Below, in pieces: positions 9,856 to 16,973 of a DNA stretch of 64,000 nucleotides. The notes beneath the pieces are model-generated. The model ran no database searches. It had not been told where the DNA came from and saw only the letters and a list, made by a program, of their open reading frames with translations. Both the position numbers and the translations under genes were made by a program. Location of the stretch: contig NZ_AP028672.1 in NCBI RefSeq assembly GCF_041154505.1, positions 3,636,501 to 3,700,500 of the forward strand, given 5' to 3'. This DNA is from Acidovorax sp. A79. GTDB lineage: Bacteria; Pseudomonadota; Gammaproteobacteria; Burkholderiales; Burkholderiaceae_C. Numbering within the stretch: the first letter of the stretch is position 1; every line of letters starts with the position of its first letter.

Positions 9856-9954
9856 TATGACAAAGCCAAGTATCGTCTATGGCGGGAGTCGCTACGTAGC
9901 GCCGCTTCAGTTGTTATCCATGGCGCTGCGCGTTCCCCGCGATGCTTGAAACAG

Positions 9955-10070
9955 GCGCTGCCCAAGCCAGTGCTCCCGCACAAGGGCCGCCCCGCAGTGC
10001 TGGGAGCGTCCCCCTCCCGTAGCGCGCAGCGCGCAGAGAGAGGGGGAAGGCGCGAAGCGACTCAGGGGGT
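9955..10070 (-). repeat. Terminator-like repeat, copy T5 (diverged, minus strand)
   Basis: Read on the minus strand it starts CCCCCTGAGTCGCTTCGCGC, 9 bp after the end of the LysR gene, then pairs back with GAGGGGGACG. The second part differs from the other copies but still has inverted segments (AGCACTG, CCAGTGCT). Confidence 0.6.
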
Positions 10071-10078
10071 GTTTCATC

Positions 10079-10981
10079 TCAATACGGCAGGATTCCGGGC
10101 AGCAGCGGCCGCGCCAGCCGCTGGCACCACCACTTGAGCGCCTCGCCCCGGTGCTCGGGCTTCCAGGCCAGCCAGAAGGTCTCATCGGCGCGGGGCTCGT
10201 CCACCGGCACCTCCACCAGGATGCCGTTTTCCAGCTCCACCCGCACGCAGGCGCGCGGCACGAAGCCGTGGCCCAGCCCGGCGGCCTGGCAGGCGATCTT
10301 GGCCTGCATCGACGGCACGGTGATGCGCCGCTGGCCTGATAGCAGGCCCACCGTGCGGTCCGACAGCGTGCGCGCCCCGTCGCCCACCACCACGGCCGTG
10401 TGCTCCAGCAGGTCGCTGCGCGTGAGCGGCCGGCCCAGGCGCGCCAGCGGGTGCGACGCGGTCACGCAGAACACGAAGTCCAGGCTGCCCACCGCCACGG
10501 CCTTGTAGCCGCCGCCGGCGGGGCCTTCGCCCGCCGCCACGATGATGTCGGCGCGCCCGTCGCGCAGCGCCTCCCAGGTGCCCGTCAGCGCCTCGCAGCC
10601 GATGCGCAGGCGCGTGCCGCAGTTCAGCCCCTCAAAGGCCGCGATGTCGTCGTTGAACGCACTGGTGGGTATCAGCGAGTCGTGCACCAGCCGCAGCTCG
10701 GACTCGAACCCGGTGGCGATCTGCCGCAGGCGCGATTCGAGCTGCCGCGCCGAGGCCAGCAGCCAGCGGCCCTCCTTGAGAAGCTCGTGCCCCGCGGGCG
10801 TGAGCGCCACGCGCGGCCCGTTGCGCGTGAAAAGGGCCAGGCCCAGTTGCTCCTCGAGCTTGCCCACGGCGTAGGAGATGGTGGACGGCACCTTGTGCAG
10901 CCGCTCCGAGGCGCCCGCGAACGAGCCGTAGCGGGCAATCGCATCCACCAGTTCGATGGCTTCGAGGGAGAGTTTCAGCAT
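10079..10981 (-). CDS. LysR-family transcriptional regulator (divergent from pirin operon)
   Basis: 300 residues. The N-terminal helix-turn-helix is ELVDAIARYGSFAGASERL followed by VPSTISYAVGKLEEQLG, and the effector domain ends with PFVP-like GHGFVPRACVRVELENG. It is transcribed away from the pirin gene across a 185-bp gap that contains a perfect 8+8 dyad only 22 bp from its own start, so it probably represses itself and controls the divergent genes. The inducer is unknown. Confidence 0.9.
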   Translation of the reverse strand: MLKLSLEAIELVDAIARYGSFAGASERLHKVPSTISYAVGKLEEQLGLALFTRNGPRVALTPAGHELLKEGRWLLASARQLESRLRQIATGFESELRLVHDSLIPTSAFNDDIAAFEGLNCGTRLRIGCEALTGTWEALRDGRADIIVAAGEGPAGGGYKAVAVGSLDFVFCVTASHPLARLGRPLTRSDLLEHTAVVVGDGARTLSDRTVGLLSGQRRITVPSMQAKIACQAAGLGHGFVPRACVRVELENGILVEVPVDEPRADETFWLAWKPEHRGEALKWWCQRLARPLLPGILPY

Positions 10982-11002
10982 GGCAACAGGCCCGGAATTT
11001 CG

Positions 11003-11023
11003 ATCATCGAAATTATCGATGAT
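11003..11023. promoter_or_regulatory. Probable LysR operator, perfect 8-bp dyad
   Basis: ATCATCGA (11003-11010) and TCGATGAT (11016-11023) are exact reverse complements around a 5-bp AATTA centre. The spacing fits a LysR T-N11-A box. It is in the gap between the LysR gene and the pirin gene. Confidence 0.6.
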
Positions 11024-11166
11024 TGAACGCCAAACCTTTCAACCTGATGCCCTGCCATGCGCCGGATACTTCATCCATCGCAGCACTGATGCCCCATGAA
11101 ATCCAGCAGATTTCAAACCGTGCGCCCAGTGTGAAATTCATCGACAGACATTGAAAGGAACACACC

Positions 11167-11895
11167 ATGCTCGACATCCGCAAGGCCCAACACCGGGGCA
11201 ACGCCAACCACGGCTGGCTCCATTCGCGCCACACCTTCTCGTTCGGCCACTACCACGACGCCAATCAGCAAGGTTTTTCCGACCTGCTGGTCATCAACGA
11301 CGACCGCGTGGCTCCCGGCAAGGGCTTCGGCACCCACCCGCACCGCGACATGGAAATCTTCTCGTACGTGCTGGAAGGCGCGCTGGAGCACAAGGACTCC
11401 ATGGGCACCGGCTCGGTCATCCGCCCCGGCGACGTGCAGATGATGAGCGCCGGCACCGGCGTGCGCCACAGCGAGTTCAACCACTCGGGCGTTGAGCCCG
11501 TGCACTTCCTGCAGATCTGGATCGTGCCCGGTGCCCGCGGCGCCGCACCCCGCTATCAGCAGGTGCACTTCAGCGAGGCCGACAAGCGCGGCCGCCTGCG
11601 CCAGATCATCTCGCCCGAAGGGGCTGACGGATCGCTGGCCGTGCACCAGGACGCCCGGGTCTATGCCGGCTTGTTCGACGGCAGCGATGAGTCGGCCGAT
11701 CTGGACGTGGGCCCGGGCCGCAACGTGTATGTGCACGTGGCCCGGGGCAGCCTGGAGGTGAACGGCGAGCGGCTGTCCGAAGGCGACGGCGCCCGCATCC
11801 GCGACGCCGGGGCCCTGCGCTTCGCTAACGGCGAAGGCGCCGAGGTGCTGGTGTTCGACCTGCGGCCCAACGAGCTGCCCACGATGCCGCACTGA
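11167..11895 (+). CDS. Pirin family protein (YhhW-like bicupin)
   Basis: 242 residues. The first cupin keeps the metal ligands in GTHPHRDMEIFSYVLEG (two His) and in GTGVRHSEFNHSG (His and Glu). YhhW-type pirins bind iron and can show quercetinase activity, but their physiological role is usually unclear. The second half is a degenerate cupin ending in LVFDLRPNELP. A GAAAGGAA ribosome-binding site precedes the ATG by about 8 bases. It is the first gene of a rightward set facing a LysR regulator; pirin next to an isochorismatase-fold hydrolase and a DoxX protein is a recurrent stress-type arrangement. Confidence 0.9.
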   Translation: MLDIRKAQHRGNANHGWLHSRHTFSFGHYHDANQQGFSDLLVINDDRVAPGKGFGTHPHRDMEIFSYVLEGALEHKDSMGTGSVIRPGDVQMMSAGTGVRHSEFNHSGVEPVHFLQIWIVPGARGAAPRYQQVHFSEADKRGRLRQIISPEGADGSLAVHQDARVYAGLFDGSDESADLDVGPGRNVYVHVARGSLEVNGERLSEGDGARIRDAGALRFANGEGAEVLVFDLRPNELPTMPH

Positions 11896-11922
11896 GCGGA
11901 TGGGGCGCCCTGAGGAGCGGGC

Positions 11923-11945
11923 GGGTGGGCGATGCCGCCCATCCC
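11923..11945 (+). terminator. Weak hairpin after pirin gene
   Basis: GGGTGGGCG pairs with CGCCCATCC (one G-T pair) over a four-base loop. The T-run comes only 35 bases later, so it may attenuate rather than end transcription into the next gene. Confidence 0.35.
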
Positions 11946-12037
11946 CTGCGCCCTGGCTCGCCGCATTGCCTTGACCCGTTTTTTTTGTTTGTTCTTCTTC
12001 TCGACGCACCTCATCTTCAATTTCCAGGGAGCTCACC

Positions 12038-12730
12038 ATGACCCACGCCAACACCACGGCTGCCAGCACCACCACCGCCCGCCCCGTCGCCTACGCCAAG
12101 CCCGGCGCCACGCTGCTGAACGCCGACGACCACACCCTGGTCATGATCGACTTCCAGTCGCAGATGGCCTTTGCCACGCACTCCATCGACGCGATCACGC
12201 TGCGCTCCAACGCCGGCCTGGTGGCCAGCGCCGCCGCCGGGTTTGGCGTGGACACCATCCTCACCACGGTGGCCGAGAAGAGCTTCAGCGGCCCCATGTT
12301 CGAAGAAGTGACCGCACCGTTCCCCGGCCAGGCGCTGCTGGACCGCACCTCCATGAACACCTGGGAGGACGAGGCCGTGATCGCCCGGGTCAACGCCATC
12401 GGCAAGCCGCGCATCGTGCTGGCCGGCCTGTGGACCAGCGTGTGCATCGTGGGCCCGGCGCTGTCGGCGCTGGACCAGGGCTTCGAGGTGTATGTGATCG
12501 CCGACGCCAGTGGCGACATCTCCGTGGAAGCGCACAACCGCGCCATGGAGCGCATGGTGCAGGCCGGCGCGCGGCCCATTACGGCGCTGCAGTACCTGCT
12601 GGAGCTGCAGCGCGACTGGGCACGGGGCGAGACGTACGACATGACGACGGGCATCGCCAAGAAGTTCGGCGGGGGCTATGGCCTGGGCATCACCTACGCC
12701 AAGACCATGTTCAACGCCCAAGAATCCTAA
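12038..12730 (+). CDS. Isochorismatase-family cysteine hydrolase (YcaC-like)
   Basis: 230 residues. The fold is recognised by LVMIDFQSQMAFATHSID (catalytic Asp), the Lys in TTVAEKSFSGPMF and the nucleophilic Cys in LAGLWTSVCIVGPALSAL. YcaC-like members form octamers and hydrolyse unknown amides. The N-terminal 25 residues are rich in Thr and Ala. It lies 142 bp behind pirin and is followed by a long hairpin before the amidohydrolase. Confidence 0.88.
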   Translation: MTHANTTAASTTTARPVAYAKPGATLLNADDHTLVMIDFQSQMAFATHSIDAITLRSNAGLVASAAAGFGVDTILTTVAEKSFSGPMFEEVTAPFPGQALLDRTSMNTWEDEAVIARVNAIGKPRIVLAGLWTSVCIVGPALSALDQGFEVYVIADASGDISVEAHNRAMERMVQAGARPITALQYLLELQRDWARGETYDMTTGIAKKFGGGYGLGITYAKTMFNAQES

Positions 12731-12856
12731 AAAAGGGGTGCATTGGCCTACTGCGCGACCCGATCCCGCACCTGCGGTTCTCGCCGTACGCTTGTACGGC
12801 TGCGGTCCTCGGTGCAGGCCAGGGCCGCTCGCTACGGCCACTGCACCCTTTTTGCG
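12728..12856. repeat. 129-bp imperfect palindrome between isochorismatase and amidohydrolase genes
   Basis: The whole intergenic sequence folds on itself. The core is GCCGTAC (12783-12789) against GTACGGC (12794-12800). The base is AAAAAGGGGTGCA (from 12730) against TGCACCCTTTTT (12842-12853). Both pairs centre on about 12792, and the sequence between them also matches imperfectly. It could stop or attenuate transcription, or be a mobile palindromic unit. Confidence 0.7.
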
Positions 12857-12891
12857 CTCTGCCATTGCTGAAATTCTCTGAGCCCCAAGAC

Positions 12892-14793
12892 ATGAACCAA
12901 CCTGCCACCACTCCCGACCTCATCCTGCGCAACGGCCGCTTCACCACGCTGGACCGCGCCAACCCCACGGCCAGCGCGGTCGCCATTGCGCAAGGGCGCT
13001 TCACCAAGGTGGGTGACGACCGCGAGGTGATGGCGCTGGCCGGTGCGGGCACGCGGGTCATCGACCTGGGCGGGCGCAGCGTGCTGCCGGGGCTCATCGA
13101 CAACCACCTGCACATCATCCGCGGCGGCCTCAACTTCAACATGGAGCTGCGGTGGGACGGGGTGAAGAGCCTGGCCGACGCCATGGCCATGCTCAAAGCC
13201 CAGGTGGCGGTGACGCCCGCGCCGCAGTGGGTGCGCGTGGTGGGCGGCTTCACCGAACACCAGTTTGCGGAAAAGCGCCTGCCCACGCTGGCCGAGCTGA
13301 ACGCCGTGGCGCCCGATACGCCCGTGTTCATCCTGCATTTGTACGACCGCGCGCTGCTCAACGGCGCCGCGCTGCGCGCCGTGGGCTACGGCAAGGACAC
13401 GCCCGCGCCGCCCGGCGGCGAGATCGTGCGCGACAGCGCGGGCAACCCCACGGGCCTGCTGCTGGCCAAGCCCAATGCGGCCATCCTGTACGCCACGCTG
13501 GCCAAGGGCCCCAAGCTGCCGCACGACTACCAGGTCAACTCCACGCGCCACTTCATGCGCGAGCTCAACCGCCTGGGCGTGACCGGCGCCATCGACGCGG
13601 GCGGCGGCATGCAGAACTACCCGGATGACTACGACGTGATCCAGGAGCTGGCCGATGCCGACCAGCTCACCATCCGCCTGGCCTACAACCTGTTCACGCA
13701 AAAGCCCCAGCACGAGAAGGAAGACTTCCTGAACTGGACGGCCACCTCGCAGTACAAGCAGGGCACGGACTACTTTCGCCACAACGGCGCGGGCGAGATG
13801 CTCGTGTTCTCCGCCGCCGACTTCGAGGACTTCCGCCAGCCCCAGCCCGAGCTCGCGCCCGGCATGGAAGGCGAGCTGGAAGAGGTGGTGCGCATCCTCG
13901 CGCAGAACCGCTGGCCCTGGCGCATGCACGCCACGTATGACGAGACCATCGAGCGCGCGCTCAACGTGTTCGAAAAGGTCAACCAGGACACGCCGCTGGC
14001 CGGCCTGAACTGGTTCTTCGACCACGCCGAGACCATCTCGGAAAAGTCCATCGACCGCATCGCCGCCCTGGGCGGCGGCGTGGCCGTGCAGCACCGCATG
14101 GCCTACCAGGGCGAGTACTTCGTGGGGCGCTACGGCGCCGCGGCGGCAGAGGCCACGCCCCCGGTCAAGCGCATGCTGGAGAAGGGCGTCCACGTGTCCG
14201 CCGGCACCGACGCCACCCGCGTGGCCAGCTACAACCCCTGGGTGTCGCTGTCCTGGCTCGTCACCGGCAAGACGGTGGGCGGCCTGCAGCTCACGCCGCA
14301 GCGCAACTGCCTCACCCGCGACCAGGCCCTGCGCATGTGGACCGAGAACGTCACCTGGTTCAGCAACGAGCACGGCAAGAAGGGCCGCATCGAGGCGGGC
14401 CAACTGGCCGACCTCGTCGTGCCCGACCGCGACTTCTTTGCCTGCCCCGAGTCCGACATCGCCGACACCACGGCCCTGCTCACCGTGGTGGGCGGCAAGG
14501 TGGTCTATGGAGTGGGCGACTTCGCGCGCTTCGACGACGCGGCCCCGCCGCCCGCCATGCCCGACTGGTCACCCGTGCGCACCTTCGGCGGCTACGGCGC
14601 CTGGGGCGCCCAGGGAGGGCCGGACGGCGCGCCACTGCAGGCCGTGCTGCGCAACGCGGCCGCGAACTGCGGTTGCGCCAGCAACTGCAACCTGCACGGC
14701 CATGCCCACGCCACGGCCTGGAGCAGCAAGCTGCCGGTGTCCGACTTGCAGGGCTTTTGGGGTGCGCTCGGCTGCGCCTGCTGGGCGGTGTGA
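12892..14793 (+). CDS. Amidohydrolase (YtcJ-like metal-dependent hydrolase)
   Basis: 633 residues. The urease-superfamily barrel shows LPGLIDNHLHIIRGG (first metal His pair, with DNHLH instead of the more common DSHxH), FDHAETIS, and the last metal ligand in HVSAGTDATRVASYNP. YtcJ-type proteins hydrolyse N-acyl or cyclic amides of unknown identity. The start at 12892 is the first ATG after the palindrome and matches the usual LILRNGRFTTLD opening; the frame is open upstream but not protein-like. The C terminus carries a Cys/His cluster (residues about 593-606, CGCASNC then HGHAH) and a final GCACW. The stop overlaps the next start by 4 bp. Confidence 0.87.
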   Translation: MNQPATTPDLILRNGRFTTLDRANPTASAVAIAQGRFTKVGDDREVMALAGAGTRVIDLGGRSVLPGLIDNHLHIIRGGLNFNMELRWDGVKSLADAMAMLKAQVAVTPAPQWVRVVGGFTEHQFAEKRLPTLAELNAVAPDTPVFILHLYDRALLNGAALRAVGYGKDTPAPPGGEIVRDSAGNPTGLLLAKPNAAILYATLAKGPKLPHDYQVNSTRHFMRELNRLGVTGAIDAGGGMQNYPDDYDVIQELADADQLTIRLAYNLFTQKPQHEKEDFLNWTATSQYKQGTDYFRHNGAGEMLVFSAADFEDFRQPQPELAPGMEGELEEVVRILAQNRWPWRMHATYDETIERALNVFEKVNQDTPLAGLNWFFDHAETISEKSIDRIAALGGGVAVQHRMAYQGEYFVGRYGAAAAEATPPVKRMLEKGVHVSAGTDATRVASYNPWVSLSWLVTGKTVGGLQLTPQRNCLTRDQALRMWTENVTWFSNEHGKKGRIEAGQLADLVVPDRDFFACPESDIADTTALLTVVGGKVVYGVGDFARFDDAAPPPAMPDWSPVRTFGGYGAWGAQGGPDGAPLQAVLRNAAANCGCASNCNLHGHAHATAWSSKLPVSDLQGFWGALGCACWAV

Positions 14794-15206
14794 CGGTGTT
14801 GCACGCATTGCAAACCGCCGCCTCCGCGCCCTGGGTGCAGACGCTGGCGCTGCTGTGCCTGTGCGCCGCGTACCTGCAGGGCGGCATCGGCAAGGCCCGC
14901 GACTTTGCCGGCGCCGTGGCCGAAGTGCGCTCGCTCGGCCTCGCGCCCGCCGCGCCCATCGCTGCTGCCACGCTGGTGCTGCAGCTTTCGGCCTCGGCGC
15001 TCATCCTGTCGGGCTGGTACCGCTGGCTGGGGGCATTGGCCCTGGCGGGCTTCACCGTGCTGGCCGCCTTGCTGGCAGACCGCTTTTGGGTCGCGCCGCC
15101 CGCCGATCGGCAGCGCAGCGCCAACGCATTCTTTGAACACTGGGGCCTGGTGGGCGGCATGCTGCTCGTCGCCTCGCACGACCTCGGAGGCCGCCATGCC
15201 GGATAA
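14790..15206 (+). CDS. DoxX-family membrane protein
   Basis: 138 residues from a GTG at 14790 that overlaps the amidohydrolase stop as GTGA; a GTG two codons later is equally possible. Four hydrophobic helices are visible (LALLCLCAAYLQGGIGKA, APIAAATLVLQLSASALIL, WLGALALAGFTVLAALLAD, GLVGGMLLVAS). The first helix with the GGIGKARDF turn is the DoxX signature. Members sit in the inner membrane, and some support thiosulfate oxidation or redox stress responses. Its end overlaps the MFS gene by 11 bp, so this is a tight translational unit. Confidence 0.8.
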   Translation: MTVLHALQTAASAPWVQTLALLCLCAAYLQGGIGKARDFAGAVAEVRSLGLAPAAPIAAATLVLQLSASALILSGWYRWLGALALAGFTVLAALLADRFWVAPPADRQRSANAFFEHWGLVGGMLLVASHDLGGRHAG

Positions 15207-16878
15207 CCAACACGATCATCACCACCACCATACCCCCACTGCTGCAGCGCCCAAGGGCTCCACAGCGCCCGCGGCATCCGGCAGCTTCGCTCCCCTGGCC
15301 ATCCCCGTCTTCGCGGTGCTCTGGGCCGCCACCGTACTGGGCAACATCGGCAGCTTCATGCGCGACGTCGCCAGCGCCTGGATGGTGACCGAGCTCTCGT
15401 CCAGCCCCACCGCGGTCGCGCTGATCCAGACGGCCGCCACGCTGCCCGTCTTTCTGCTTGCCATCCCTGCGGGCGTGCTGTCGGACATCCTGGACCGCCG
15501 CCGCTTCCTCATCGGCGTGCAGGTGCTGCTGGCGGCCGTCAGCGGCACGCTGCTCATCCTGGCCAACACCCACACGCTGACGGTGGAGTGGCTGGTGGCG
15601 CTGACCTTCGTGGGCGGCATCGGCGCTGCGCTCATGGGCCCCACCTGGCAGTCCATCGTGCCCGAGCTGGTGCCGCGCAGCGAGCTCAAGAGCGCCGTGG
15701 CGCTCAACTCGCTGGGCATCAACATCGCACGCGCCATCGGCCCGGCGGCGGGCGGCCTGCTGCTGGCCAGCTTCGGCGCGGCCATGGCCTACGGCCTGGA
15801 CGTGCTGAGCTATGTGTTCGTGATCGCCGCGCTGCTGTGGTGGAAGCGCCCGAAGGCCGAGGCGTCAGGCCTGAACGAGCAGTTCTTCGGCGCCTTCCGC
15901 GCCGGCGTGCGCTACGCCCGCGCCAGCCGCGATCTGCACGTGGTGCTGCTGCGCGCGGCCGTGTTCTTCCTGTTCGCCAGCTCCGTCTGGGCGCTGCTTC
16001 CGCTGGTGGCGCGCCGCATGCTGGGCGGCTCGGCAGGCTTTTACGGCGTGATGCTCGGCGCCGTGGGCGCGGGCGCCATCCTGGGCGCCGTGCTGCTGCC
16101 CCGTTTGCGCAAATGGCTCGACACCGATGGCCTGGTGCTGCTGGCCTCGCTGCTCACCGCCGCCGTCATGGGCGTGCTGACCGTGGCTCCGCCCCAGTGG
16201 GCCGCCGTGGCGCTGATGCTGGTGCTGGGCCTGGGCTGGATCATCGCGCTGACCACGCTCAACGGCGTGGCCCAGGCCGTGCTGCCCAACTGGGTGCGCG
16301 GCCGCGGCCTGGCCATCTACCTCATGGTCTTCAACGGCGCGATGGCCGCCGGCAGCCTGGGCTGGGGCCTCATCGCGGGGCAGGCCGGCTTGCCGGTCAC
16401 GCTGCTGCTGGGCGCGGCCGGGCTGGTGGTGGCGTCGCTCATCTTTCACCGCGTGAAGCTGCCCACCGGCGAGGCCGACCTGCAGCCCTCCAACCACTGG
16501 CCCGAGCCCCTGCTGGCCGAACCCGTGGCGCACGACCGGGGCCCGGTGATGGTGCAGATCGAATACCGCATCGCCAAGCCCGACCTGCCCGCCTTCCTGC
16601 AGGCCATGCACCGCCTGTCGGCCGAGCGCCGCCGCGACGGTGCCTATGCCTGGGGCGTGGCCGAACACACCGGCGAGCCGGGCCGCGTGATCGAGTGGTT
16701 CCTGGTCGAATCCTGGGCCGAGCACCTGCGCCAGCACCACCGCGTGTCCAAGGCGGACGCGGACCTGCAGGCGGAGGCGCTGCGATTTCACCAGGGAGCG
16801 GAGCGGCCCGTGGTGCATCACTTTCTGGCGTTGACTGCGGGGGACGCAGGCCGCACCCATGCCATGCAGGCACAGTGA
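15196..16878 (+). CDS. MFS exporter with C-terminal soluble domain (MFS_3 type)
   Basis: 560 residues. The first 400 form about 12 transmembrane helices with the MFS loop GVLSDILDRRRFLIG after helix 2. About 100 residues follow (VMVQIEYRIAKPDLPAFLQAM to VVHHFLAL) that resemble an antibiotic-biosynthesis-monooxygenase-like ferredoxin fold, a pairing typical of this MFS subfamily. The extreme N terminus is histidine-rich (HDHHHHH), a possible metal-binding or low-complexity tail. The start overlaps the DoxX gene by 11 bp. Substrate unknown; as last gene of the pirin set it may expel a toxic compound that the hydrolases act on. Confidence 0.88.
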   Translation: MPDNQHDHHHHHTPTAAAPKGSTAPAASGSFAPLAIPVFAVLWAATVLGNIGSFMRDVASAWMVTELSSSPTAVALIQTAATLPVFLLAIPAGVLSDILDRRRFLIGVQVLLAAVSGTLLILANTHTLTVEWLVALTFVGGIGAALMGPTWQSIVPELVPRSELKSAVALNSLGINIARAIGPAAGGLLLASFGAAMAYGLDVLSYVFVIAALLWWKRPKAEASGLNEQFFGAFRAGVRYARASRDLHVVLLRAAVFFLFASSVWALLPLVARRMLGGSAGFYGVMLGAVGAGAILGAVLLPRLRKWLDTDGLVLLASLLTAAVMGVLTVAPPQWAAVALMLVLGLGWIIALTTLNGVAQAVLPNWVRGRGLAIYLMVFNGAMAAGSLGWGLIAGQAGLPVTLLLGAAGLVVASLIFHRVKLPTGEADLQPSNHWPEPLLAEPVAHDRGPVMVQIEYRIAKPDLPAFLQAMHRLSAERRRDGAYAWGVAEHTGEPGRVIEWFLVESWAEHLRQHHRVSKADADLQAEALRFHQGAERPVVHHFLALTAGDAGRTHAMQAQ

Positions 16879-16892
16879 GAGGTGGTTTTTAG

Positions 16893-16948
16893 TGAAAATA
16901 GCTACTGGCGCCTGTCCAATAAGCGCCATTAGCTATCAAAACATGAGC
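16893..16948 (+). repeat. AT-rich palindromic repeat, copy R3
   Basis: TGGCGCCTG, AATAAGCGCC and AGCTATCAAAA occur in order. It fills the gap between the convergent MFS and molybdopterin oxidoreductase genes. Confidence 0.7.
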
Positions 16949-16973
16949 ATTCTGCGTGTCTGGCAGAGCGCGG

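Noticed and set aside
11932..12891. In-frame upstream extension of the amidohydrolase
   Set aside because: It runs over the isochorismatase gene in another frame and through the palindrome, and its translation is Arg/His-rich without domains.
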